Under the pieces are notes generated by a model. That model saw nothing but the letters and a program-made list of their open reading frames with translations, was not told where the DNA came from and made no database searches. The translations under genes and the position numbers were made by a program. 59,892 bases of DNA from DATAXP01 sp036272935 (GTDB taxonomy: Bacteria > Planctomycetota > Planctomycetia > Pirellulales > PNKZ01): the NCBI GenBank assembly GCA_036272935.1, contig DATAXP010000074.1, positions 1 through 59,892 on the forward strand. The letters are read 5' to 3'. Shown here piece after piece: positions 8,105-20,686 of the stretch (its first letter is position 1; the number at the start of each line of letters is the position of its first letter).

Positions 8105-9883
8105 CTATTTGATTAGTGGTCCCGAGCCACCGCCGACGCCGCCCTTGAGCTCGCTGGCGGGAATCGCCGACTTGTGCGGTCCTGGACCGCCAGTCGGAAC
8201 GGCTTCTTCCTCGTCGAGTCCGTCGTCGTCCCGACCGACGCGCTTGCGCGACAGGCCGATCTTCCGCTCGTCGGTGTCGACGCGCAGCACCTTCACTTCG
8301 ATTTCGTCACCGACCTTCACCACGTCTTCAGGATTCTCGACCTTGTGGTCGGCCAACTCGGAGATGTGCAGCAGCCCTTCGAGACCGTTTTCGAGGCCTA
8401 CGAACACGCCGAAGTTGGTGAGCTTCGTGACCGTTCCCTTGACGATCTGTCCCGGCTGATACTTGCCCGGGATATCGGTTGCCCAAGGATCGTCTTGCAG
8501 TTGCTTGAGACCTAGGGCGATGCGCCGCCGCTGCTGATCGACGGAGAGCACGCGGCACTCGATCGTCTGTCCCTTCTCGACCACTTCGCTGGGATGGCTG
8601 ATCTTGCGCGTCCACGACATATCGCTGACGTGCAGCAGGCCGTCGATCCCTTCTTCGATTTCGATGAAGGCACCGTAGTTGGTCAGGTTGCGCACCACGC
8701 CCTTGACCAACGTGCCGGGCGGATAGTGCTCGGCCACCTTGTCCCAAGGATTCTCCTGGGTCTGCTTCATGCCCAGCGAGATTTCCTGCTTCTCCTTGTT
8801 GATCCCCAGCACGACGACTTCGATTTCGTCGCCGATGTGCACCAGTTCGTTGGGATGGCTGATGCGCTTGGTCCACGACATCTCGCTGATGTGGACCAGC
8901 CCTTCGATCCCTTCCTCGAGCTTCACGAACGCGCCGTAGCTCATCACGTTGACGACTTCGCCCTTCACGCGGCTGCCGACCGGATATTTTTCCGGCACAT
9001 GCTCCCAGGGGCTGGCGGTCTTCTGCTTCAGGCCCAGAGCGATCTTTTCGCGATCACGGTCGATGTGCAGGATTTGCACTTCGATCTCTTCGTCGATGTG
9101 GACCATCTCGCTGGGATGGCCGATGCGTCCCCAGCTCATGTCGGTGATGTGCAGCAGGCCATCGATGCCGCCCAGGTCGACGAACGCGCCGAACTCGGCA
9201 ATGTTCTTGACCACGCCCTTGCGCAACTGGCCGACTTCCAGCTCGGCAAGGAGCTTCTGCTTCTTCTCGGCGCGCTCGCTTTCGATGAGGCTGCGGCGGC
9301 TGACAACGATGTTCCGCCGCGCTTCGTCGATCTTGAGCACGAGGCATTGAATGGTGCGGCCGATGTAGTCGCCGATATCGGGCGGACGGCGGATATCGAC
9401 CTGGCTGGCCGGCAGGAACACGTTCACGCCGTTCACATCGACGAGCAAGCCGCCCTTGATCTTGCGCGAGACGACGCCGGTGACGACGTCCCCTTCGTGC
9501 ACGCTCTCCATCACGCGCCGCCAGTTCTCGATCTTCTCGGCCTTGCGCTTGCTGAGCACGATCATGCCGGCGTCTTCCATGCCGGGCGTCGTGTCTTCGA
9601 TCTCTTCGACAAGCACCTTCACGGTCTGGCCGGCTTCGGGCGGCTCGTCTTCAGGCCCCCACTCGTTGAGCGGAATCGTGCCTTCGCTCTTGTAGCCGAC
9701 GTCGACCAGCACGAAGTCGCCTTCGACGCGAAGGATGCGCCCCTCGACGATCTGGTTGAGGGTGATATCTTCGCCGCCCCATTCGATGTCGGCCGCTTCG
9801 GCGCCGTCGATGCCCGAGAGCATCTCGCGCTCCCAGTCGAGTTCGTTTTGATCGAGGCCGTGAATCAGATTTCGATTGACCAT
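8105..9883 (-). CDS. rpsA: 30S ribosomal protein S1
   Basis: S1 recruits mRNA to the 30S subunit through tandem OB-fold S1 domains. The 592-aa product contains six of them. Domain 1 holds the segment LVDVGYKSEG. Domain 2 is divergent, with VNVFLPASQVD. Domains 3 to 6 are strongly alike, each with a G-A/V-F-V/I strand (for example AEFGAFVDL, SYGAFVKL, NYGAFIEI, NFGVFVGL) and an HPSE/HPNE-like helix. The C-terminal tail is short, acidic then glycine-rich. Length and domain number are those of the long proteobacterial-type S1. The gene stands alone with a 239-bp upstream region that also contains the rpoC terminator. Confidence 0.96.
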   Translation of the reverse strand: MVNRNLIHGLDQNELDWEREMLSGIDGAEAADIEWGGEDITLNQIVEGRILRVEGDFVLVDVGYKSEGTIPLNEWGPEDEPPEAGQTVKVLVEEIEDTTPGMEDAGMIVLSKRKAEKIENWRRVMESVHEGDVVTGVVSRKIKGGLLVDVNGVNVFLPASQVDIRRPPDIGDYIGRTIQCLVLKIDEARRNIVVSRRSLIESERAEKKQKLLAELEVGQLRKGVVKNIAEFGAFVDLGGIDGLLHITDMSWGRIGHPSEMVHIDEEIEVQILHIDRDREKIALGLKQKTASPWEHVPEKYPVGSRVKGEVVNVMSYGAFVKLEEGIEGLVHISEMSWTKRISHPNELVHIGDEIEVVVLGINKEKQEISLGMKQTQENPWDKVAEHYPPGTLVKGVVRNLTNYGAFIEIEEGIDGLLHVSDMSWTRKISHPSEVVEKGQTIECRVLSVDQQRRRIALGLKQLQDDPWATDIPGKYQPGQIVKGTVTKLTNFGVFVGLENGLEGLLHISELADHKVENPEDVVKVGDEIEVKVLRVDTDERKIGLSRKRVGRDDDGLDEEEAVPTGGPGPHKSAIPASELKGGVGGGSGPLIK

Positions 9884-10057
9884 GGAGTTGTGCGGTGCTT
9901 TTCAGACAAACATTTAGAGGTTGGCACTCCGGCCGGTCCGCTTAGCAGCGAACTTCGCGGCTGGAGAGAGAACCGCAAATTTAGCAGTTTCCCCCAATTC
10001 GGGCAATCGCTCGATGCACGCACGTAAAAGGGGAGGAAGTTGAGGCACGCAATCGCG

Positions 10058-10089
10058 AAAAAAAGCCCACGGACCGGAGTCCGTGGGCT
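10058..10089 (-). terminator. Intrinsic terminator of the rpoBC operon
   Basis: On the minus strand an 11-bp perfect stem (left arm 10079-10089, right arm 10064-10074, 4-nt loop) is followed by a run of seven T residues (10058-10064 read on the minus strand). It lies 34 bp after the rpoC stop codon. The stem sequence AGCCCACGGAC is nearly the same as a hairpin between rplL and rpoB at 19585-19611. Confidence 0.93.
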
Positions 10090-10122
10090 TGAAATTAGGC
10101 GATGGAAGTGGCGAACGCTTGG

Positions 10123-14451
<4,329 letters not shown>

Positions 14452-14463
14452 GTAGGAAACTCC

Positions 14464-14783
14464 TTAGCGGGAGACGGTCTTATGTGTAATTTGATCGTGT
14501 GCGTAGTGGATCGCTTTGAGTAGCCGCATTGATTCGCTGCGATCGACACCAATCCGTGTTGTAAACTCGGGAATATCGATCCCGTTGCAGACCTCGTTGA
14601 GTGAGTTTCCAAGGATCGTCAACTCGTCCGGCGATAGCTTATCTGCACACCGTCGCCGTTGATCTGTTGAAGTTGCATGTCTGCCTCTCCATTACTGGAG
14701 ATTGTCAAAGTAAACCTTTCCTCGAACTGGCTTGAAAGCCGTTCCATCTGTAACGGATTGACAGTTACACGGTCGAATGCCAT
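14464..14783 (-). pseudogene. Unknown ~106-aa protein between rpoB and rpoC, interrupted by a 1-nt frameshift
   Basis: From ATG 14783 the frame reads MAFDRVTVNPLQMERL... to VQISYRRTS and stops at 14619-14621. The adjacent frame has no start codon downstream of an in-frame TAA, yet it carries clearly protein-like sequence from about 14650 (DKLSPDELTILGNSLNEV, then GIDIPEFTTRIGVDRSES) to a TAA at 14464-14466. Joining the two by restoring one base near 14640-14655 gives one coherent protein of about 106 residues. I see no slippery heptamer, so an indel (true or sequencing) is more likely than programmed frameshifting. It follows the alkyltransferase-like gene by 18 nt and is followed 12 nt later by rpoC. 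The family is not recognised. Sampled GC here is 43-48%. Confidence 0.6.
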
Positions 14784-14801
14784 TCCACAAACGAAACTTG
14801 C

Positions 14802-15392
14802 TCAATTCATCAAGGACACGGGAGTTATCCGTGTAAAATCAACTTTTCCTGAATCCTTGAACGGAACGCCCTCGGACACCAATTGTTTGCGCTGTTGATC
14901 CATACCACCTGGCAAGGCGGCCAAACTACCGTCCGCTTTGACAACTCGATTTGTCAAAGTCCGATGCCCGCCATTCCAAGCTCGGACGAGCAATGCACGA
15001 ACCGGCTGGTTTCGGTTCGGCACCCCATAACCCCACCGTGAGACTTCGGCATAGGTTGTCACGCATCCGACTGGCACGCGATCCACAAGAATGCTTACGA
15101 GCTCATGCCAATCCAGCGATGGCGCGATCGAGCGGTCGACCGGCAGTCGCCATTCCAAGCAAGTACTTCCTTCGTCATCAACTCGCTCGATACGTGTAAC
15201 CCAGCCATAGACAACGAATCCGTCATCATCGAGGTCGATCTCGACATTGCCGAATTCATCACTTACCGAAAGCTCATAGAGAACATTTGGTTGTAACGGA
15301 ACACGTTCGCCGAGCGGTTCCAGCCAGACCTGCTGCAGCTTCGCTGTCTTGTTCTGCAGACGCACAAGTTGTGGAGTAACCGTCGTAGCCAT
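14802..15392 (-). CDS. Alkyltransferase-like (Atl1/YbaZ-type) domain protein with an extra N-terminal domain
   Basis: Residues about 95-190 align by eye with bacterial YbaZ/Atl1. They have VPVGCVTTYAEVSRW (the DNA-binding helix with the lesion-flipping Tyr114), an RALLVRAW stretch at the arginine-finger helix, then NRVVKADGSLA, a Gln-rich QQRKQLVSEGV helix and a GKVDF end. O6-alkylguanine transferases have PCHRV and ATL proteins PWHRV at the active site; here the matching residues are L-T-N-R-V, so it cannot be a methyl acceptor and lacks the ATL Trp. Residues 8-70 form a beta-rich domain (VWLEPLGERVPLQPN) of unknown role. Known ATLs bind alkylated guanine and hand it to nucleotide excision repair. 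Its place between rpoB and rpoC is unusual. Confidence 0.75.
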   Translation of the reverse strand: MATTVTPQLVRLQNKTAKLQQVWLEPLGERVPLQPNVLYELSVSDEFGNVEIDLDDDGFVVYGWVTRIERVDDEGSTCLEWRLPVDRSIAPSLDWHELVSILVDRVPVGCVTTYAEVSRWGYGVPNRNQPVRALLVRAWNGGHRTLTNRVVKADGSLAALPGGMDQQRKQLVSEGVPFKDSGKVDFTRITPVSLMN

Positions 15393-15404
15393 GAATTGTT
15401 TTTG

Positions 15405-15713
15405 TTAGCCGATTGAAACGAACAGCTTAACTGCGTGCCTCATCAGTTCCACGCGGCCAGCGGCACTTGGATTCTCGGGCATCAGTTTCTCAACCGCTTC
15501 GTAAGCTACCGCCCAATCCTCCGCTTGCTGCTTGGTTAGGCCGATTGCTTCAAGTTCCTCTCGCGTTAGTGTCGCGATCCGCTGGCGGGCATCATCGTTG
15601 CCGCGACCCCACCGCATCCGTGTACCGAACTGTGATAACGATATACCGGCAGGCAAGCTCCTCCGCATCAACTCGGCAACTTCAACCATCGACCGTGGTG
15701 TTGAAGTTGCCAT
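15405..15713 (-). CDS. Unknown 102-aa protein directly downstream of rpoB
   Basis: I do not recognise this family. The protein is mostly helical by composition, with segments MVEVAELMRRSLPAG, RIATLTREELEAIGLTKQQ and a C-terminal NPSAAGRVELMRHAVKLF helix. There is no signal peptide, membrane segment or cysteine. ATG 15713 lies 16 nt after the rpoB stop codon, with GGGAGG about 9 nt upstream, so it should be translated from the rpoB transcript. Its first residues (MATSTP) and the DNA around its start (AATTCATGGC) resemble the start of the next gene (MATTVTP), perhaps reflecting a shared origin of the translation start. It belongs to the three-gene block inserted between rpoB and rpoC. Confidence 0.7.
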   Translation of the reverse strand: MATSTPRSMVEVAELMRRSLPAGISLSQFGTRMRWGRGNDDARQRIATLTREELEAIGLTKQQAEDWAVAYEAVEKLMPENPSAAGRVELMRHAVKLFVSIG

Positions 15714-15729
15714 GAATTAATGCCTCCCA

Positions 15730-18700
15730 TCACACCCGCCGCTTCTCCAATTGCATGTTGAGGCCGAGGCCGCGAATTTCGTTGGTGAGCACGTCGAAGC
15801 TGGCCGGGGTGCCGGCTTCCAGCGTGTTCTCGCCTTTGACCATCGACTCGTAAATCTTGGTGCGACCTTCGACGTCGTCGCTCTTGACCGTCAGCAGTTC
15901 TTGCAAGATGTACGCCGCCCCGTAGGCTTCGAGGGCCCAGACTTCCATTTCGCCGAACCGCTGCCCACCAAACCGCGCCTTGCCGCCCAACGGCTGCTGC
16001 GTGATCAGTGAATACGGGCCGGTGCTGCGAGCATGCACCTTGTCGTCGACCAGGTGGTGCAGCTTGAGCATGTAGATGTACCCGACGGTGGTTTGTTGCT
16101 CGAGGGCCTCGCCGGTGCGGCCATCGTACAGTTGCGTCTTGCCGGTGGTCGGCAATCCCGCCTCCTTCAGGCACTCATGGATCGTCTCTTCCGTGGCGCC
16201 GTTGAATACCGGCGTAATGGCCTGGAAGCCGAGCTTCGCCCCGGCCCACCCGAGGTGGGTTTCAAGAATCTGACCCACGTTCATGCGGCTCGGCACGCCC
16301 AACGGGTTGAGCATGATCTGCAATCGGGTGCCGTCGGCCAGGAACGGCATGTCCTCGACCGGCAGAATCTTGGCGATCACGCCCTTGTTGCCGTGCCGGC
16401 CGGCCATCTTATCGCCGACGCTGATGACGCGCTTGGCCGCCACGTAGACCTTTACCATCTGCAAGACGCCGCTGCGCAGCTCATCGCCGCGCTTCATGCT
16501 GTTGAGCTTGCGGTCGCGATCGTCCATGGCCGCTTCGACCGCCGGCCAATGGGTCTTGTACAGCTTTTCCACGTCGGCCTTGCGCTGCGGGCTGCGGATG
16601 TCGAGCTTCTCGAAGATGTTCTTGAAGCGCGAGGCCGCCTCGACGATGAACTTGTGCTCCTGGCCATGAACCAGTTGCGTGCCGTCCTCATCGGTCAGCG
16701 GGCGCTGCAAGATCGCTTCGATCTCCTCGACCATCTTGCCGAACGCCTCGGCAATCTTGGCGTTCCCTTCGGTTTCGGCATCCTTGAGCGCCTTCTCGAA
16801 GGCTTTGCGCTCGTCGTCGCTCAGGCTCAGCCGGCGCGAGAACTTCTGCGTGTGGATCACGATCCCTTCGACGCCCGACGGGACTTCCAATGAATCGTTC
16901 TTTACGTCCTCGCCCGCCCGGCCGAAGATCGCGTGCAGCAGCTTCTCTTCGGGAGTCAGTTCGGTCTTGCTCTTGGGAGAAACCTTGCCGACGAGAATGT
17001 CACCCGGGCGAACAAACGTGCCAACTCGGATGATGCCACTCTCGTCGAGATTCCGCAGCGCCTTCTCGCTGACGTTCGGGATGTCGCGGGTGAACTCCTC
17101 GCGGCCCAGCTTCGTTTCGCGGATTTCGATGTCGAACTCTTCGATGTGGATCGACGTGTACGTGTCGTTCTGCACCAGCTCTTCGCTGATGATGATCGCG
17201 TCCTCGAAGTTGAACCCGTCCCAGGCCATGAACCCGACCAGCACGTTGCGCCCCAGGGCCAATTCGCCTTTGTAGGTGGCGGCACCGTCGGCGATCACCT
17301 GGCCTTTCTCGACTTTCTGGCCCAGCTCGACGATGGGCCGCTGGTTCTGGCAGGTGCGCTCGTTGAGGCCGACGTACTTGCGCAGCGGGTACACGTCTTC
17401 GCCGATCTCGATGCGTTCAGCGTCGACGTACGTGATGGTTCCCTTCTTGCGCGCCCGAACCAACATGCCCGAGTTCTGCGCGACGCTTCGCTCCATACCA
17501 GTCGCGACGATCGGCGGCTCGGTCACGAGCAGCGGCACCGCCTGGCGCTGCATGTTCGAACCCATCAGCGCGCGGTTGGCGTCGTCGTGTTCGAGGAAGG
17601 GGATGAGTCCCGCACTGACGCCGACCATCTGGCTCGGTGCCACGTCCATGTATTCGATCTTGTCGGCGGGCACGAGCTCGAAATCGGCGCGGTGGCGGGC
17701 GATCAGGTTGTCGCCAACGAGCTTGCCATTTTCGGTTTTGGTGTCGGCCGGGGCCAGAAAAGCTTCGCTTTCCTGGTCGGCGCGCAGCCACTCGACATGT
17801 TCGCCCATCTTCCCCTTGGTGACCTTACGGTACGGCGTCACGAGGAAGCCGTACTCGTCGACGCCGGCGAAGATGGCGAGGCTCGAAATCAGGCCGATGT
17901 TCGTGCCTTCCGGCGTTTCGATCGGGCAGATGCGGCCGTAGTGCGAGATATGCACGTCGCGCACTTCGAACCCGGCGCGCTTGCGGTTGAGACCACCGGG
18001 GCCGAGCGCCGACAGGCGGCGCTCGTGTGTGAGCATCGATAGGGGATTGGTCTGGTCGACGACCTGCGACAGCTCGCCGCGGCCGAAGAAGTACTCGATC
18101 GCCGCCGAGATGCTCTTGGGATTGATCAGGCTGCGAGGCGTCATGTCCTCGGCATCCTTGAGGCTCATCCGCTCCTGCACGGTGCGGCGGAGCTTGAGAA
18201 ACCCTTTGCGCAGTTCATCGCACGCCAGCTCGTCGATCGTGCGCAGCCGGCGGTTGCCCAGGTGGTCGATATCGTCGACCTCGGCCTTGGGATCGTCGGC
18301 ACGCAGTTTCAGCAGGTACTTGATCGCGGCGACCAGGTCCTCGGGCCGGAGCGTCATCTCGGTCTCGGGAATGTTCAGGCCGAGCTTGCGATTGATGCGG
18401 AAGCGGCCGACCTTGCCCAGCCGGTAGCGGTTGGTGTCGTAGAACTTTTCGTGGAACAGCGAGCGGGCCTTCTCCAACTGCGGCGGGTTACCCGGGCGCA
18501 GCCGCTGATAAATCTTCAGCAGGGCTTCTTCGTGGCTGGCGGTGGCGTCTTCCTGCAACGTGTTGAACAGCAACGGATCCTTGAGGTCCGTCATCACCTC
18601 GACGTGCGTGAGCCCGGAGGTGCAGATCGTCTCGGCGACGTTCTTAGTGATGCGCTGCCCCGACTCGACGATGATCTCGCCCGCCCGGTCGCTGCTGGCC

Positions 18701-19446
18701 GGGTAAACGATGTCGGTGACGGCGATCTTGCCTTCGATCTTGGCGACGCTACGGCCGTCGACGACCTTTTCATCGTGCGTTTCGAAGAAGCAGCGCAGCA
18801 GGTCGGCGCTCTGCGTGTACTTCGGGTCCATGGCCCGCAGCAGCGTGAGGGCCGAGAACTTGCCGCTTTGGTCGATGCGCACCGTGAGCACTTCCTTCTT
18901 GCTCACGTTCAGCTCGATCCAGCTTCCGCGCTCGGGGATGATGCGGCAGTTGTGCAGCTTGCGTTCGCCGGCCTCCATTTCGCTGACGAAATCGACGCCC
19001 GGCGAACGGTGCAACTGGCTCACCACGACGCGTTCGGCGCCGTTGATGATGAACTCGCCACCGCCGAGCATGATTGGCATGTCGCCCAGGTACACCTCTT
19101 CCTCGATTGGCTGCTCCTTGGTGAGTTGCAGCCATACGCGGAACGGCCGGCCGTAAGTGAGCCGCAACTGGCGGCACTCATCGGGCTCGTAGCGGGGCTT
19201 GCCCAACTCGTAGCGCAGATACTTCAGTTGCAGCGTCTTGTCGTAGCTCTCGATCGGAAAGATTTCGCGCAGCACCCCCTCGATTCCTTGGTCCTTGCGC
19301 TTGTCCGGCGGCGTGTCGAGCTGCAGGAACGCTTCGTAGCTGCGAGTTTGGATGTCGGTGAGGCTGGGGATATGCTCTTGATCGCTCGGCGCGCCGAAGC
19401 GACGGACTTCTTTCGGCTGGAGACGACGCTGTGCCGTTGTGGCCAT
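15730..19446 (-). CDS. rpoB: DNA-directed RNA polymerase subunit beta
   Basis: The 1238-aa protein is the beta subunit. Visible landmarks are the rifampicin region (GELSQVVDQTNPLSMLTHERR then LSALGPGG), the fork segment HYGRICPIETPEGTNIG, the conserved GDKMAGRHGNKG loop near the C-terminus, and the end MQLEKRRV. At rifampicin-contact positions the key Asp, His and Ser are present, although the second Asn of DQNN is Thr and ITH is preceded by Met instead of Glu. The start ATG 19446 has AGGAG upstream. It is preceded by rplL with a 185-bp gap that contains a strong hairpin, and followed not by rpoC but by a 102-aa gene. Confidence 0.98.
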   Translation of the reverse strand: MATTAQRRLQPKEVRRFGAPSDQEHIPSLTDIQTRSYEAFLQLDTPPDKRKDQGIEGVLREIFPIESYDKTLQLKYLRYELGKPRYEPDECRQLRLTYGRPFRVWLQLTKEQPIEEEVYLGDMPIMLGGGEFIINGAERVVVSQLHRSPGVDFVSEMEAGERKLHNCRIIPERGSWIELNVSKKEVLTVRIDQSGKFSALTLLRAMDPKYTQSADLLRCFFETHDEKVVDGRSVAKIEGKIAVTDIVYPASSDRAGEIIVESGQRITKNVAETICTSGLTHVEVMTDLKDPLLFNTLQEDATASHEEALLKIYQRLRPGNPPQLEKARSLFHEKFYDTNRYRLGKVGRFRINRKLGLNIPETEMTLRPEDLVAAIKYLLKLRADDPKAEVDDIDHLGNRRLRTIDELACDELRKGFLKLRRTVQERMSLKDAEDMTPRSLINPKSISAAIEYFFGRGELSQVVDQTNPLSMLTHERRLSALGPGGLNRKRAGFEVRDVHISHYGRICPIETPEGTNIGLISSLAIFAGVDEYGFLVTPYRKVTKGKMGEHVEWLRADQESEAFLAPADTKTENGKLVGDNLIARHRADFELVPADKIEYMDVAPSQMVGVSAGLIPFLEHDDANRALMGSNMQRQAVPLLVTEPPIVATGMERSVAQNSGMLVRARKKGTITYVDAERIEIGEDVYPLRKYVGLNERTCQNQRPIVELGQKVEKGQVIADGAATYKGELALGRNVLVGFMAWDGFNFEDAIIISEELVQNDTYTSIHIEEFDIEIRETKLGREEFTRDIPNVSEKALRNLDESGIIRVGTFVRPGDILVGKVSPKSKTELTPEEKLLHAIFGRAGEDVKNDSLEVPSGVEGIVIHTQKFSRRLSLSDDERKAFEKALKDAETEGNAKIAEAFGKMVEEIEAILQRPLTDEDGTQLVHGQEHKFIVEAASRFKNIFEKLDIRSPQRKADVEKLYKTHWPAVEAAMDDRDRKLNSMKRGDELRSGVLQMVKVYVAAKRVISVGDKMAGRHGNKGVIAKILPVEDMPFLADGTRLQIMLNPLGVPSRMNVGQILETHLGWAGAKLGFQAITPVFNGATEETIHECLKEAGLPTTGKTQLYDGRTGEALEQQTTVGYIYMLKLHHLVDDKVHARSTGPYSLITQQPLGGKARFGGQRFGEMEVWALEAYGAAYILQELLTVKSDDVEGRTKIYESMVKGENTLEAGTPASFDVLTNEIRGLGLNMQLEKRRV

Positions 19447-19584
19447 GAGGGGATCGCACTCCTAAAGGCAAGGGAGCCGGTGAACGCAGGGCGCGAGCGC
19501 ATCGAGCGCGCAGCACCGAATGGGACGCGGGGGCCGACCAGCGCTCGAACCGGTTACGTGAGTCAAACGATTTCCTGCGGGTTC

Positions 19585-19611
19585 AGCCCATGGACTCATC
19601 GTCCGTGGGCT
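19585..19611 (-). promoter_or_regulatory. Hairpin between rplL and rpoB, possible attenuator or processing site
   Basis: An 11-bp stem with one G-T wobble and a 5-nt loop lies 20 nt after the rplL stop. On the minus strand it is not followed by a T run, so it is not a standard terminator. Partial termination or RNase processing between rplL and rpoB is known in other bacteria, and this hairpin sits where that happens. One arm (GTCCGTGGGCT) is identical to an arm of the terminator after rpoC. Confidence 0.6.
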
Positions 19612-19631
19612 TCGAGGCGCCTTGCGGCGCG

Positions 19632-20051
19632 CTACTTGATCGAAACCGTGGCGCCTGCTTCTTCGAGTTCCTTCTTGAGCTTGTCGGCGTCGGCCTTCGA
19701 CAGGCCTTCCTTCACCTTGCTCGGGACACCTTCGACCAGGTCCTTGGCTTCCTTCAGACCCAGCCCCGTCGCAGCGCGAACGACCTTGATCACGCCGATC
19801 TTCTTGTCGCCGAAGCCTTCCAGCACGACGTCGAACTCGGTCTTCTCCTCAACAGGCGCCGCAGCAGCTCCGCCGCCAGCACCGCCCATCGGACCGGCCA
19901 TCATCACCGCTCCGCCGGCGGCCGGCTTGATGCCGTGGACATTTTCGAGGTAATCGCTGAGTTCCTTGGCCTGCTTCAAGGTGAGTTCGACGATCTTGTC
20001 GCCGAGCGTCTTGGTGTCGGCCGTGTACTCCATGGTCGCTGCTTCACTCAT
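19632..20051 (-). CDS. rplL: 50S ribosomal protein L7/L12
   Basis: The 139-aa protein forms the flexible stalk of the 50S subunit that recruits translation GTPases. It has the N-terminal dimerisation helices (LTLKQAKELSDYLENVHG), an Ala/Gly-rich hinge with several Met residues, and the globular C-terminal domain with KTEFDVVL, KIGVIKVVRAATGLGLKEAKDLVE and a final Gly-Ala-Thr-Val strand. It is slightly longer than the common 120-130 residues because of the hinge and the N-terminal extension. It lies between rplJ and the hairpin before rpoB. Confidence 0.97.
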   Translation of the reverse strand: MSEAATMEYTADTKTLGDKIVELTLKQAKELSDYLENVHGIKPAAGGAVMMAGPMGGAGGGAAAAPVEEKTEFDVVLEGFGDKKIGVIKVVRAATGLGLKEAKDLVEGVPSKVKEGLSKADADKLKKELEEAGATVSIK

Positions 20052-20104
20052 GATTCGGTCCGGTCCTTTCTAACGAGATTGAGGATTCGTTTGTATGTCG
20101 ATGG

Positions 20105-20653
20105 TCACGCCGGCGCCACTTCGGCGGCCGGTGCATCTTTTTCTTCGCTCTTCTGCTTGATCTGGCTGGCCAAGGCTCCGCCGGCGCTCGTCAACTGGCT
20201 GGCGAGCTTCGCTCCTGGCGACAGGATTTGGCCGAGGAGCAGGCTCAACTGCTCTTCGCGGCTGGGCCACTTGCTGACCTCTTTCACCTGCTGTGCGCTG
20301 AGCCGGGCGCCGTCCATCACGCCGCCGCGCGGCGCGAAGGGGGCCATATCCTTCTTGTCGGCCAGCTTGGCCACCACCTTGGCCAACGAAACGATGTCGG
20401 TCGAGCCCCACATGCAGGCCAGCGAACCTTCCATCTGCTCGAATGCCGCGGCCAGGGGAGTTCCCTCGACTGCCCGGCGGGCCAAGCTGTTCTTTACCAC
20501 CAGCAACTGGATGTTCTGGCTGCGCAGCTCCTTGCGGAGCTGATACGTTTTATTCGCATCGAGTCCGGCAACGCTGACGACCAGCATGTCGTTGACGCCC
20601 GCCCAGCGCTTCCGCAGGTCGTCGGTAATCATGTTCTTGACGTATTTGCTCAT
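20105..20653 (-). CDS. rplJ: 50S ribosomal protein L10
   Basis: The 182-aa protein anchors L7/L12 dimers to 23S rRNA. It shows the family segments VSVAGLDANKTYQLRKELR, LLVVKNSLARRAVEGTPL and a central FAPRGGVMDG. The C-terminal helix region that binds L7/L12 is alanine-rich and ends in an acidic/Ala tail (EEKDAPAAEVAPA). Length is normal. The order rplA-rplJ-rplL is conserved, with only about 33 bp before this gene, so there is little space for a separate leader of the classic autogenous type. Confidence 0.97.
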   Translation of the reverse strand: MSKYVKNMITDDLRKRWAGVNDMLVVSVAGLDANKTYQLRKELRSQNIQLLVVKNSLARRAVEGTPLAAAFEQMEGSLACMWGSTDIVSLAKVVAKLADKKDMAPFAPRGGVMDGARLSAQQVKEVSKWPSREEQLSLLLGQILSPGAKLASQLTSAGGALASQIKQKSEEKDAPAAEVAPA

Positions 20654-20686
20654 GACGCGTGTCGGGAGTCAGGATTGGGGATTCAG

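Noticed and set aside
14636..14656. Programmed ribosomal frameshift
   Set aside because: No slippery heptamer or strong downstream pseudoknot is visible at the switch point; an indel explains it more simply.
14464..14783. Identification as a DUF433 antitoxin because of the MAFDRVTVNP start
   Set aside because: The start resembles DUF433 proteins, but the remaining ~95 residues do not follow the DUF433 pattern, so no family was assigned.
19585..19611. A second intrinsic terminator before rpoB
   Set aside because: No T run follows on the minus strand and complete termination would uncouple rpoB; partial attenuation remains possible.
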